In this document: positions 8,650 to 17,198 of the stretch, piece after piece
Position numbering within the stretch: position 1 is the stretch's first letter
Layout: each line of letters opens with the position of its first letter
From: Paraburkholderia sp. LEh10
GTDB lineage: Bacteria; Pseudomonadota; Gammaproteobacteria; Burkholderiales; Burkholderiaceae
Length of the DNA: 64,000 nucleotides
Direction: 5' to 3'
Assembly: GCF_017814945.1 (NCBI RefSeq)
Contig: NZ_JAGIPX010000033.1
Coordinates: 1 to 64,000, forward strand
The notes under the pieces: model-generated
Database searches by the model: none
Seen by the model: the letters and a program-made list of their open reading frames with translations, nothing else
Told to the model about the DNA's origin: nothing
Translations under genes and position numbers: made by a program

Positions 8650-9332
8650 AGCGCTATGCGGCCGGAGCCAAGGTGCGCGCGGTCGCGGTAACGCGCTCGC
8701 AGCCCATCGACCTCGCGATCATCGTCCCCTACCGGTCGCCGATCAAAAGCGCCGCCGATCTGAAAGGCAAGCGCATCGCCACGACACGCGGCTCGATCGG
8801 TCACTACCTTGCCATCGCGACGCTGGAGCGCGCGGGCATCGAACTGTCGGATGTATCGCTGCGCTTCATGCAACCCGCCGATGCCAAGGCCGCACTCGCG
8901 TCGGGCAACGTCGATGCGTGGTCCACGTGGGACCCGTACGTCGCGCTCGCCGAACAGCGCGATCACGACCGCAGCATCGCAAATGGCGTGAATCTGTCGT
9001 CGGGGCTGAGCTTTCAGGCGGCAACCGAAGAGTCAATCAAAGCCAAGCGCGCGGAAATCGCGGATTTCCTGAAGCGCGTCGCCGCGGGACAGCGCTGGGC
9101 GTTGTCGCATCCCGATGAAGTCGCCGCGATGCAGTCGCACGTCACGGGCTTGCCGCCCGATGTGTTGAAGACGGTCTATCAGCGCGCGCAGTTGCATCCC
9201 ATCGCCATCGACGATCATGTGATCGCCGAACAGCAGAAGACCGCCGATCTCTATCGACGCGCCGATGTCATCAAGACGCGCCTCGATGTAGCGCCGAGTT
9301 TCGACCGTGAGTTTCCGCTGGATGCGCAATGA
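8650..9332 (+). pseudogene. 5'-truncated sulfonate-type ABC substrate-binding protein
   Basis: The last 225 or so residues of an SsuA-like binding protein: FERYAAGAKVRAVAVT, then IKSAADLKGKRIATTRGS, DVSLRFMQPADAKAALASG, VDAWSTWDPYVALAE, and a normal C-terminus ending in a stop. The signal peptide and first lobe are missing. In the same frame the sequence continues leftward to 8124, but that part is the antisense of the LysR remnant and should not be annotated as protein. Without an export signal the product is unlikely to work. No transporter genes are directly attached. Confidence 0.75.
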
Positions 9333-9375
9333 TCTCATGCCGCTTCTTTTGCCAAGTCGATATTGATAGCCTGGT

Positions 9376-10578
9376 ATGACTCGCCGCCACCCCGATACTG
9401 CGCTCATCGATACCGCGCGCGACGCCAATGCCCTCGAAGCGCTCGCGGACCTCGACAGCCCGCGCGCCGATGCCTGGCTCGCCGCGCTGACGAACGAATT
9501 CGCCGTCGGCGCCGCCGCGCTCGACGCCGGTCCACATTTCCCGCACGACAATCTGGCGACGCTGCGGCGCGCCGGGCTCCTCTCGCTGACCGTGCCGCGC
9601 GCGCTCGGCGGCCGCGAGGCGACGCTCGCGCAGACGCTGAAAGTGATACGCGCCATTGCGCGCGGCGAGCCGTCGACGGCGCTGATCGTCGTGATGCAAT
9701 ACCTTTACCATCTGCGGTTGCAATCGAATCCGAACTGGCCGCCAGCGCTCAAGGAGCGCATTGCGCGCGACGCCGTGGAGCACGGCGCGTTGATCAACTC
9801 GCTGCGCGTCGAGCCGGAACTCGGTTCGCCGTCGCGTGGCGGACTGCCTGCGACGATCGGCAGAAAGGAAAACGAACACTGGGTGCTCAACGGCCGCAAG
9901 CTGTACTCGACGGGCAGCCCGGGGCTGACGTGGTTCGCCGTCTGGGGCCGCACCGATGAAGCATCGCCGCGCGTCGGCACGTGGCTCGTGCATCGTGACA
10001 TGCCCGGCATCCGCATCGGCGAACCGTGGAATCATCTCGGCATGCGCGCAACGGGCAGCCACGAAGTGATCTTTGACAACGTGCGCGTGCCGCTCGATCA
10101 TGCTGTCGATCTGCAGACACCGGGGCCCGCGAACGGCATGGACCCCGTTACCAGCCAGTGGATGAACGTGTTGTTGCCGTCGATCTACGACGGCATCGCG
10201 CGCGCGGCCCACGACTGGTTCGTGAAATGGGCGGCGCAACGGGTGCCGTCCGGCCTGAATGCGCCGCTCGCGACGCTCGACAGCTTTCAGCAGACGGTGG
10301 GACGCATCGACGCGTTGCTGTTCAACAATCGCGTATTGCTCGACGCTGGTGCAGCCGGTCACGTGAGCGCGACGGAAGCGCCGACAATCAAATATTTCGT
10401 CAGCAAACATGCAATCGATGCCGTCGAGCTTGCGCTCGAAGCGAGCAGCAACCCAGGGTTGAGCCGCAACAATGCGCTCGAACGCCACTATCGGGATGTA
10501 CTGTGCGCGCGTATTCACACGCCGCAGAATGACACGGTGCTGGGCAATCTCGGGCGCGCGGCGTTCGCGGCACTTTGA
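9376..10578 (+). CDS. DszC/SfnB-like flavin monooxygenase (acyl-CoA dehydrogenase fold)
   Basis: A 400-residue protein with the acyl-CoA dehydrogenase layout: N-terminal helices (about 25-130, including LTVPRALGGREATLAQ), a beta domain (about 135-250, with LGMRATGSHEVIFDNVRVP) and a C-terminal helical bundle. Proteins of this branch in sulfur loci act as FMNH2-dependent monooxygenases on sulfides, sulfones or sulfonates rather than on acyl-CoA. No strong ribosome binding site precedes the ATG, so the exact start is less sure. It follows the truncated binding protein and is followed by hydrolase debris, so its original operon partners are partly lost. Confidence 0.8.
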   Translation: MTRRHPDTALIDTARDANALEALADLDSPRADAWLAALTNEFAVGAAALDAGPHFPHDNLATLRRAGLLSLTVPRALGGREATLAQTLKVIRAIARGEPSTALIVVMQYLYHLRLQSNPNWPPALKERIARDAVEHGALINSLRVEPELGSPSRGGLPATIGRKENEHWVLNGRKLYSTGSPGLTWFAVWGRTDEASPRVGTWLVHRDMPGIRIGEPWNHLGMRATGSHEVIFDNVRVPLDHAVDLQTPGPANGMDPVTSQWMNVLLPSIYDGIARAAHDWFVKWAAQRVPSGLNAPLATLDSFQQTVGRIDALLFNNRVLLDAGAAGHVSATEAPTIKYFVSKHAIDAVELALEASSNPGLSRNNALERHYRDVLCARIHTPQNDTVLGNLGRAAFAAL

Positions 10579-10633
10579 TGCGACGAAGTCCAGTCGGCGC
10601 CTCTATGGCCGGCGGGACATGCCTATCCCCCTG

Positions 10634-11130
10634 CTATGCCTGAATGAACTGCAGCAGATCGGCGTTGACCAGATGCGCGCGCGTCGTGCATATGCCGTGC
10701 GGCGCGCCTTCGCAGACCTTCAGTTTGCCGTTCGGCACCAGCATCGACGACAGCTTGCCCGAATCGTCCCGCGGCACGATCCGATCGGCGTCGCCGTGCA
10801 GCCCAGCGTAGGCATGATCATCTTTTTCGGGTCTTCGATGAAGCCGTTTCCGAGAATGCAATGATGCAGTCGTAAGCGCTCTTGTTCGAGCATTGCATAC
10901 CGGCAAACCCGCACGCGTCGCGGGATTGGCGGGCGTCTTCAGCATCAGCGGCAGAACGGCAGCAATCAGCACCGCCTTGCGCACGCGCTGCGTGTCGTGC
11001 CGTCCGATATCGCGCGCGAGCCCGCTGCCGCGCGTCGAGTGCCCGGCCAGCACGGCATCCTTCAGATCGAGATGTTCGATCAGCTCCGCGAGATCGTCCG
11101 TATAGCGGCTCATGGCCGACCGCGACGACG
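10634..11130 (-). pseudogene. Alpha/beta-hydrolase (non-haem peroxidase-like) remnant
   Basis: Leftward reading begins in the middle of an alpha/beta hydrolase: YTDDLAELIEHLDLKDAVLAG leads into GHSTRGSGLAR, a damaged version of the GHSTGG nucleophile elbow, followed by VRKAVLIAAVLPLML. The middle section including the cap is scrambled or deleted. The C-terminal part is recognisable again from GDADRIVP (catalytic Asp) to EGAPHGICTTRAHLVN (catalytic His) and the end LLQFIQA. The N-terminus is missing. Chloroperoxidase-like hydrolases are common next to sulfonate genes in Burkholderiaceae. Confidence 0.65.
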
Positions 11131-11280
11131 CTCGCGCATCAGGCGGCACAAATGCAGGCGCTTCTGCTGCAAAACACCGAGTCGACCGAATTGACGCGTG
11201 ATTTGACCGAACATATCGCCCGGCTCACGCATGACGTCCGCGAGAAACTCGCACGCGACAAACATGCCAAGGTCGCTTGA
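11120..11280 (+). pseudogene. C-terminal fragment of a small protein with heptad-like helix
   Basis: About 53 residues from TTLAHQAAQMQALLLQ to KLARDKHAKVA form an amphipathic helix typical of the tail of a small membrane-associated protein. Upstream the frame is antisense to the hydrolase remnant, so the rest of the gene is missing. The family is not recognised. Confidence 0.35.
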
Positions 11281-11298
11281 AACGGAAAGCCGAAACGA

Positions 11299-12336
11299 TC
11301 AGGCAAGCACATCCGAAAACACACGCGTGGCAAAGCGGCTCGAGTCCGTCCCGGCATTGACGACGCCGACCGATTTCAGATCGTCGGCATACAGCGCGAT
11401 CTCCTTCTTGAACGCATCGCCTACAGGGTGATGGTGGTCTGTGTGGCTCTTCAGCATCGCCGTCAATTGCGCAACGTTCGCGCTCGGCGCATTCGGTGCG
11501 AAGATCGCCGCGGCCTCGGCAGGATTGTTCGCGGTCCATTCCGTCGCATCCAGCAGCGCCTGCGTGAGCGCCTGCGCCGTCGCGCGGTCCTTGCGGATCA
11601 GCGAACCGCGCACGCCCAGCACGCAGCACACGCGATTCGCGTATTCGCCGCACAGATTGTTCGATACCTCCTGCAGATGATCGGACTCGCGCAGCGTCCA
11701 GATGGTCGGGTCGCCGTCGGCAATCGCGTGCACTTCGCCTTTTTTCAAGGCCTCGCCGAGCAGAGTTGCCGGGTATTGCCGCCAGTGGACGTCACTCTCG
11801 GGGTCGACGCCGATCTTCTTCAGCGAGATCGCGAAGAAGTTCTTCGCCGGGCTCGCCATGTCGCTCACGCCGACCGTGCGTCCTTTCAGCCCTTGCAGAT
11901 CGACGATGCCCGACGCTTTGGTCGCAAGCAGCCGCATGCAGCCGCCGTGGATGCCCGCCGTCAGCTTCACGTCGAAACCCTGTTCCAGCGGCTTGATCCA
12001 GCGCAGTGCCATGCCGACGCCCGCATCCGATTTGCCCGTCGCGATGGCTTCGAGCAGCTGATCGGTGGAACCGGCAAAGTTGATCAGCTCAACATCGAGT
12101 CCGTGCTTGCGGAAGAAGCCTTGCTTGACGGCCACGGGCACGGGCGCCGTGCAGATCGCGCCCGCGTTCCACGAGAGCTTGAGTGGCTTCAGGCCTTCGT
12201 CGGCGTAGGCGCGCACGCCGGGCAGGAATGATGCGCCGCCCAGCGCGGCCGCGCCCGCCGTCCATGCGGCCTTGCGCAGCCAGGCGCGGCGCGATGGATC
12301 GATGGCGGTTGGATGAGGGTTGTGATCGCGTTTCAT
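11299..12336 (-). CDS. ABC transporter substrate-binding protein (sulfonate/nitrate type)
   Basis: A 345-residue exported binding protein. The N-terminus has a twin-arginine-like signal (SRRAWLRKAAWTAGAAALGG) with a likely cut after VRAYA. Then comes the periplasmic-binding fold: LKLSWNAGAICTAPVPVAVK, FFRKHGLDVELINF, GSTDQLLEAIATGKSDAGVG, DLQGLKGRTVGVSDMASPA. A His-rich DHHHP near the end may matter for ligand binding. The neighbouring ATPase and permease, same strand and immediately upstream in transcription, make a complete importer. The ligand is not determined by sequence; sulfonate or taurine-like compounds are likely from context. Confidence 0.85.
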   Translation of the reverse strand: MKRDHNPHPTAIDPSRRAWLRKAAWTAGAAALGGASFLPGVRAYADEGLKPLKLSWNAGAICTAPVPVAVKQGFFRKHGLDVELINFAGSTDQLLEAIATGKSDAGVGMALRWIKPLEQGFDVKLTAGIHGGCMRLLATKASGIVDLQGLKGRTVGVSDMASPAKNFFAISLKKIGVDPESDVHWRQYPATLLGEALKKGEVHAIADGDPTIWTLRESDHLQEVSNNLCGEYANRVCCVLGVRGSLIRKDRATAQALTQALLDATEWTANNPAEAAAIFAPNAPSANVAQLTAMLKSHTDHHHPVGDAFKKEIALYADDLKSVGVVNAGTDSSRFATRVFSDVLA

Positions 12337-12374
12337 GTGGTTGTTGTTCCAGTGCGTAGTGTGGTCGTGCGGAT

Positions 12375-13187
12375 TCAGGTATCGAGGCCGAGTTGCGCGA
12401 GGACTTCGCGGCGCAACGCGACAAGTTTCGGATCATCGCGATGACGCGGATACGGCGCGTCGTTGCGCACTTCTGCGACGATGCGCGCCGGCCGCTCGCT
12501 CAGCACGATCACGCGGTTCGCGACATACAGCGCCTCTTCGACGTCATGCGTGACGAGCAGCACCGAGAAGCGCGCGGCCTGCCACAGGCGCACGAGCTCC
12601 CCTTGCATGCGGATGCGCGTCAGCGAATCGAGCTTGCCGAACGGCTCGTCGAGCACGAGCAGTTGCGGATCGTTGACGAGCGCGCGCGCCAGCGCCGCGC
12701 GCTGCGCCATGCCGCCCGACAGCTGATGCGGGAACGCATCCCCGAATTCACCGAGGCCGACCAGTTCGAGTGCGGCGTCGATGCGCGCCGCCGCATCCTC
12801 ACGCGCTGCGCGGCCGCGTCCCGCCCGCTGCGCCTGCGGGCCGAGCCCGACGTTGTCGCGCACCGTGCGCCATGGAAACAGCGTCGGGTCCTGAAACACC
12901 ACGACGCGCGACGGGTCCGGCCCGGCAATCGGCTCGCCGTTTGCATGCAGCGCGCCGCGCGCGGGCGTATCCAGTCCCGCCACGAGGCGCAGCAAGGTCG
13001 ATTTGCCGCAGCCGCTCGCCCCGAGCAGCGCGACGAATTCGCCGGGCTCGACAGTCAGGCTGATGTCGTCGAGCACGGCCAGCGCCTCGCCGCGCAGCGC
13101 GAACTGATGACTGACGTTGCGCACGTCGATGCGCGCGCCCTGCCGCGCGTCCGTACGCGCGTGCAACGCTTGAGTAGCGGCTACCAT
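12375..13187 (-). CDS. ABC transporter ATPase, SsuB/TauB type
   Basis: A 270-residue nucleotide-binding protein. Walker A LLGASGCGKSTLLRL (about 52-66), Q-loop VVFQDPTLFPWRTV (about 92-105), signature LSGGMAQRAALARAL (about 148-162), Walker B LLVLDEPFGKLD and switch histidine LLVTHDVEEAL are all intact. The start chosen (MVAATQALHA) overlaps the end of the permease gene by 7 bases, indicating coupling. Together with the permease and the binding proteins on either side it forms a sulfonate-type importer. Confidence 0.92.
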   Translation of the reverse strand: MVAATQALHARTDARQGARIDVRNVSHQFALRGEALAVLDDISLTVEPGEFVALLGASGCGKSTLLRLVAGLDTPARGALHANGEPIAGPDPSRVVVFQDPTLFPWRTVRDNVGLGPQAQRAGRGRAAREDAAARIDAALELVGLGEFGDAFPHQLSGGMAQRAALARALVNDPQLLVLDEPFGKLDSLTRIRMQGELVRLWQAARFSVLLVTHDVEEALYVANRVIVLSERPARIVAEVRNDAPYPRHRDDPKLVALRREVLAQLGLDT

Positions 13188-14227
13188 TTGAGCAATCCCT
13201 TTTGCCAGGCCAACAGACGGTCGCGCACCTTGAACAGCAGCGTGATCAGACCGGAACACATCAGCGCCATCACGAGCAACGCGGCGTACATGTTCGAGTA
13301 CGCGGCCCAGCCCTGCGCCCATTGCAGATACCAGCCGAGCCCCGCCTTCACGCCCATCATCTCCGCGACGATCAGCACCGAGAACGACGCGCCCAGCCCC
13401 ATGAACAGGCCGACGAACACCGACGGCAACGCGGCAGGAATCGCCACGCGCAAGATCAGGAACGATGCGCGTGCGCCCAACGTGCGCGCAACGTCGTAGT
13501 ACGCGGAGTTCACGCCCGCCACGCCGGACCACGTGAGCACCGCGACGGGAAATGCGCTGGCGAGCGCGATCAGAAAGACGCTGGCGCTGAAGCTCGACGG
13601 AAAGAAGAAGAACGCGAGCGGCAGCCACGCGGTGGCAGGCAACGGCCCGATCAGCCGCAGCACAGGGTGCAGCCAGTAACCGACCGCACGTGACCAGCCG
13701 ATGCTCACGCCGATCACAAAGCCCGTCAGCGCGCCGAGCACGTAGCCATAAGCGAGCAGCACGAACGAATGTCCGACGCTCGATGCAAGCCGCGGCAGAT
13801 CGTCGAAGTAGACCGCGATCAACGCCTGAGGCGGCGCGAAGAACGGACGCGGCAACCATTCGAGCTGCGCCGTGACGACTTCCCACGCAGTGATGCCGAG
13901 CGCGAGCGCGAGCAGCCACGGCGAGGCCGCCAGCCATCTGTCGATGCGCGCCTGCTGCGCGTCCGCTTGCGGCTTGAGCGGGCCGGTCGCTCGCCACGCA
14001 CGCACGCCGATGGCCGCCGACAGTGCCGCCAGCGCGAGCTTCAAGATGATGAGTTCGCGCGTGTACGGCCAGTCGTCGAGCGCGTGCCACCATTGCGTGA
14101 CGGCCGCGCCGCCGAGCCACGCGAGGGTCGCCAGCGCGGCGACGATCTGTCGCGTCGCTGCGCGCGGCGCGGCGGCGTTATCGGCGTGCAGGCGGGTGAG
14201 ATCGATTGCCTGGGGGTTTGAGGACAT
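13181..14227 (-). CDS. ABC transporter permease, SsuC/TauC type
   Basis: A 348-residue inner-membrane protein. It has an N-terminal extension with two hydrophobic segments (about 25-75) ahead of the usual six-helix BPD_transp_1 core. The core includes PRPFFAPPQALIAVYFDDLP, the conserved periplasmic lead-in SVGHSFVLLAYGYVLG, and the EAA-type coupling loop YYDVARTLGARASFLILRVAIPAALP. The extension makes it longer than the roughly 260-residue family norm. The start was chosen at MSSNPQAIDL, 26 bases downstream of the preceding binding-protein gene's stop. It is transcribed between that binding protein and the ATPase. Confidence 0.88.
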   Translation of the reverse strand: MSSNPQAIDLTRLHADNAAAPRAATRQIVAALATLAWLGGAAVTQWWHALDDWPYTRELIILKLALAALSAAIGVRAWRATGPLKPQADAQQARIDRWLAASPWLLALALGITAWEVVTAQLEWLPRPFFAPPQALIAVYFDDLPRLASSVGHSFVLLAYGYVLGALTGFVIGVSIGWSRAVGYWLHPVLRLIGPLPATAWLPLAFFFFPSSFSASVFLIALASAFPVAVLTWSGVAGVNSAYYDVARTLGARASFLILRVAIPAALPSVFVGLFMGLGASFSVLIVAEMMGVKAGLGWYLQWAQGWAAYSNMYAALLVMALMCSGLITLLFKVRDRLLAWQKGLLKW

Positions 14228-14253
14228 GTCGATACGCTCCTTGAAATTGCGGC

Positions 14254-15249
14254 TCAGGCGCTGCCGATGGTCGTATCCGAGATCGCGCGCACGTCGATGC
14301 GGCGCGGCAGAATCGCATCGCGATACGCGGCGTCCGCAACCTTTTGCAAAACCGCGATATCCGCGTCGGACACGAAGTGCTGCTTCAGCGACGCGCGCTT
14401 CGTGATCTGCTTCGCCGCGTCGAGCGGCGAGCGCGTGAGCGTCGCGTAGATTTGCGCGTACGCGTCGGGATTGACGACAGCCCAGTCGCCCGCGCGCTGA
14501 TAGCGCTGCAGCACGTCGGCAATCGCGGCGCGCTTGCGCGTATCGGCGAGCGCCGCGCCCGATGCGGTGATAAAGCCCAGCCCGCTGTTGATGCCCGTGC
14601 CGTCCCGCAGAATACGTGCGCCGCGTTGCAGCGCGATGCCGTAGTACGGATCGAAAGTCGCCCATACTTCGATCGAGCCGGACGCGAACGCGGCAAACGC
14701 ATCGACAGGCAAGATGAAGCGCACGGATACATCGTCCCTCGACAACCCGGCTTCAGCGAGCGCGCCGTATAGCTGGAACTGTGAAATGCTGCCGCGCGCC
14801 GATGAGACGAATACCGTGCGCCCCTTAAGATCCGCGACCGTGCGGATCTTCGAATCCTGCGCGACGAGAATGCCGAGCTGCGCGCCGGAGCCGACGCGCG
14901 TCGCGACGATCTTCAAGGTCGGATCGCCAACCGCAGCCGCGAGAACGGGCAGATCGCCGGCGGGCGCGAGATCGACGGCGCCCGCGCGCTGCGCTTCGAA
15001 CAGCGGTGCAGCGCCCTGAAAGTTCGCCCAGCGAAACGCATACGGCGTGCCGTCGAGTACCTTGGCGGCCTCGGCCAGCGCGCGCGTGCCACCGGCCTGA
15101 TCGCCTAGCACGAGGGTGGTCGACGCCGCGTCGGCTGCCTGCGCACTGCGCACGGGCGATAGCGAAACGGCGGCAACGGCAGGCGCTGCCGCGAGTGCGC
15201 GCAGCACACGCCGCCGCGCGGAAAAAGACGTTGGAACAGAAGCGCTCAT
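14254..15249 (-). CDS. ABC transporter substrate-binding protein (SsuA-like)
   Basis: A 331-residue binding protein with a signal peptide (RRRVLRALAAAPAVAAVSL, cut near AQAAD). SsuA-type blocks are TLVLGDQAGGTRALAEAA, IRTVADLKGRTVFVSSARGS, DVSVRFILPVDAFAAFASGS, IEVWATFDPYYGIALQRGAR and ILPRRIDVRAI at the end. It is first in a leftward operon with permease, ATPase and a second binding protein, so this importer may use two ligand receptors. The AT-rich divergent region on its upstream side is shared with another binding-protein gene. Confidence 0.88.
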   Translation of the reverse strand: MSASVPTSFSARRRVLRALAAAPAVAAVSLSPVRSAQAADAASTTLVLGDQAGGTRALAEAAKVLDGTPYAFRWANFQGAAPLFEAQRAGAVDLAPAGDLPVLAAAVGDPTLKIVATRVGSGAQLGILVAQDSKIRTVADLKGRTVFVSSARGSISQFQLYGALAEAGLSRDDVSVRFILPVDAFAAFASGSIEVWATFDPYYGIALQRGARILRDGTGINSGLGFITASGAALADTRKRAAIADVLQRYQRAGDWAVVNPDAYAQIYATLTRSPLDAAKQITKRASLKQHFVSDADIAVLQKVADAAYRDAILPRRIDVRAISDTTIGSA

Positions 15250-15493
15250 GGGCCCTCACAGTCGATATGCAGGCAAGCGTAACGACGAAGGACCACAGTG
15301 AGAATTATTCTATTTATATATGTTTATCTCACGGCAATATTTATGTTTTGCATGTTTCAAAGCATGCGCACGCTTATCGTCAGGCGTGTGATCCATAGCT
15401 GAAAGCGTCGCTTAGAAAGCGGCGATTCCGTTGCTACGATGGCGAACCGATCCATTGCTTCATTCGGCTCAACCTGGAAAACGGAATACACGT
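15250..15493. promoter_or_regulatory. AT-rich divergent promoter region between two binding-protein genes
   Basis: The stretch 15298-15350 is strikingly AT-rich for this genome and contains GTGAGA ... TCTCAC arms (about 15298 and 15329) around a TATTTATATATGTTTAT core. It separates two divergent sulfur-transport genes, so a LysR-type activator site (CysB/SsuR-like) and promoters are expected here. Exact -35/-10 boxes are not assigned. Confidence 0.45.
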
Positions 15494-16489
15494 ATGGCGC
15501 CCATCACACGCCGCGCGTTCGCGCGCCTCGCACTCGCTTCGCTGTTTGCACTGACGTCGGCGCACAGTTTCGCGCAAGCTTCGGCTTCGCCTATTGCGCT
15601 GCGCATCGGTTATCAGAAATCGTCGACGCTCATCACGCTGCTCAAGGCGCGCGGTTCGCTGGAAAAAGCGCTCGCGCCGCTGAACGTGCGTGTCACATGG
15701 AACGAGTTCACGAGCGGCTTGCCATTGACGGAAGCCCTCAATGTCGATGCCGTCGATTTCAGCGCCGACGTGGCCGACACCGTGCCGATCTTCGCGCAGG
15801 CCGCGCATGCACGCTTCGTGTACGTGGCCCAGGAAGCGCCTTCGCCGGGCGCGCAGGCCATCATCGTCAAGAACGACAGTCCGCTCAAAACGCTCGCCGA
15901 TCTGAAGGGCAAACGCATCGCGGTGACGAAAGCGGCGGGCAGCCACTATCTGTTGCTGGCCGCGTTGAACAAGGCGGGGCTCGCAGCGACGGACGTGAAG
16001 ATCAGCTACCTCACCCCCGCCGACGGGCGCGCGGCATTCGAACGCGGCAGCGTCGACGCGTGGATCACCTGGGACCCGTACGCGGCGTCCGTCGACAAGA
16101 ACGCCGACGTGCGCATTCTTGCGAACGGCAACGGGCTCGCCTCGTATCAGCGCTACTATCTCGCGTCGCGCACGTTCGCGGACGCGCATCCGGACGTGGT
16201 CCAGGTCGTGTTCGATCAACTGAAGGAAGCGGGCGAATGGCTGCGCGCGCATCCCGATGATGCGGCCAGGACGCTCGCGCCCGTGTGGGGACTCGACGCT
16301 GCGACGATCGAACGTGCGAATGCGCGGCGCAGTTATCTGGTGCGCGCGGTTGCCGCGCAGAATTTCGGCGAGCAGCAAATCATCGCCGATACGTTCTACA
16401 AGAACGGGCTGCTGCCCGCGCGCGTCGAGACGAATCAGGCGCAGTTGTGGGACTTTGCCGCGAAGCGGGCGCAGGCGGTCGGCGGCTAG
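15494..16489 (+). CDS. ssuA: Aliphatic sulfonate ABC substrate-binding protein
   Basis: A 331-residue SsuA-like protein. The ATG at 15494 is chosen over one 63 bases earlier because it directly begins a signal peptide (TRRAFARLALASLFALTSAH, cut after SFA). The mature protein starts LRIGYQKSSTLITLLKARG and carries VTWNEFTSGLPLTEALN, SPLKTLADLKGKRIAVTKAA, VDAWITWDPYAA and QIIADTFYKNGLLP, all hallmarks of aliphatic-sulfonate receptors. No permease or ATPase is directly attached; the divergent operon or the ssuC/ssuB pair near 20 kb may serve it. The gene symbol reflects family similarity only. Confidence 0.87.
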   Translation: MAPITRRAFARLALASLFALTSAHSFAQASASPIALRIGYQKSSTLITLLKARGSLEKALAPLNVRVTWNEFTSGLPLTEALNVDAVDFSADVADTVPIFAQAAHARFVYVAQEAPSPGAQAIIVKNDSPLKTLADLKGKRIAVTKAAGSHYLLLAALNKAGLAATDVKISYLTPADGRAAFERGSVDAWITWDPYAASVDKNADVRILANGNGLASYQRYYLASRTFADAHPDVVQVVFDQLKEAGEWLRAHPDDAARTLAPVWGLDAATIERANARRSYLVRAVAAQNFGEQQIIADTFYKNGLLPARVETNQAQLWDFAAKRAQAVGG

Positions 16490-16553
16490 CGCGGGCAGGG
16501 TCGGCGATGAATCTCGTCCTTCATTGTCAGTGCTTGCATAAGTCTTCCGGGGC

Positions 16554-16916
16554 CTAGTTGACCATATCGTTGCCCGTGAAGCTATCGATCTCCTTGACCT
16601 GAGACCAGTCCGCATGCGGCGTCGGTTCGGTCGCGGAGGAATCGACCATTCGAATCTTGGCTCTCTCGGCCATTGCCGCTGCGAACCGATGGTGTCCATC
16701 GGTGAGCACCAGCTTGCCATCGTGACTCCGCTCAGCAGGGACCGGTTCCAACTGCTCTCCATTTCGAATTTTTGGACGCGCGAGTTCTGCCACCTGCGCC
16801 AGCTCCTGTTGATTGGCCGGTGTTACGTGCTCGAATACAGGCGCAAAGCGCGCGTCGAGTTCCCGCATCGTCGGCGCCGCGCGCGGCGTCGTGCGGGGCG
16901 GCGGGAATCGTACTCA
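16554..16916 (-). pseudogene. Small ParB/Srx-like domain protein, probably frameshifted near its start
   Basis: Leftward, a 104-residue frame starting at 16868 (MRELDARFAPVFEHV) contains LVLTDGHHRFAAAMAER, the ParB/sulfiredoxin-like nucleotide-binding motif in which DGHHR is characteristic. A better start lies at 16916: ATG preceded by GGAGAG at ideal spacing, encoding MSTIPAAPHDAARG. It is one base out of frame with the rest. Removing one base in the GC-rich run near 16880 would join them into about 120 residues. It may be a true frameshift or a short gene with the 16868 start. The function is unknown. Confidence 0.45.
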
Positions 16917-17092
16917 TCGACACTCTCCGGACAGGTTAACAGCCCGCCAGACTAAGCGCCGTCAACACGGCGCCGCAACCAACAAAAGCCGATAACGATA
17001 TGCGCCAGATCATGTAGCGCACCTTGATGTCTTTAGGCCGCTACGTGCATTGCTAATCTCGTGCGGCCGGTTAAGTTTCTGCAAAACGATTA

Positions 17093-17122
17093 TTGGAGCG
17101 CACACAGGGCGCTTTTTATACT
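17093..17122 (+). promoter_or_regulatory. Sigma-70-like promoter of groESL
   Basis: TTGGAG (17093-17098) and TATACT (17117-17122) with an 18-base spacer, about 77 bases before the groES start. The CIRCE-like operator begins 10 bases downstream of the -10 box, around the expected transcription start, the usual arrangement for HrcA-controlled groE operons. Confidence 0.55.
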
Positions 17123-17132
17123 CGGCTCTCAG

Positions 17133-17159
17133 TCAGCACTTGTCGCATGAGAGTGCCAG
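17133..17159 (+). promoter_or_regulatory. Degenerate CIRCE (HrcA operator) upstream of groES
   Basis: TCAGCACTT - N9 - GAGTGCCAG. Compared with the CIRCE consensus TTAGCACTC - N9 - GAGTGCTAA, each arm matches 7 of 9 positions and the 9-base spacing is exact. Placement just after a sigma-70-like promoter and before groES supports HrcA repression. Confidence 0.65.
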
Positions 17160-17198
17160 CGAGATTCCCATTTCTATATGTCTTGAAGGAAGAAACAG

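Noticed and set aside
8124..9332. A single 402-residue plus-strand gene
   Set aside because: Only the part after about 8650 is a binding protein; the first part is the complement of a LysR effector domain. There is no signal peptide.
13188..14120. A 581-residue ATPase reading frame
   Set aside because: The part before the MVAATQALHA start is a shadow of the permease gene; ATPase similarity begins only after it.
14228..14665. A longer N-terminus for the permease gene (494 residues)
   Set aside because: The extra 146 codons are antisense or out-of-frame reading of the adjacent binding-protein gene. The ATG at 14227 gives a normal start just after that gene's stop.
17139..17173. Sigma-32 promoter of groESL
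   Set aside because: CCCATTT near 17167 resembles a -10 box, but the only CTTG-type -35 candidate is about 21 bases away, beyond the usual spacing.
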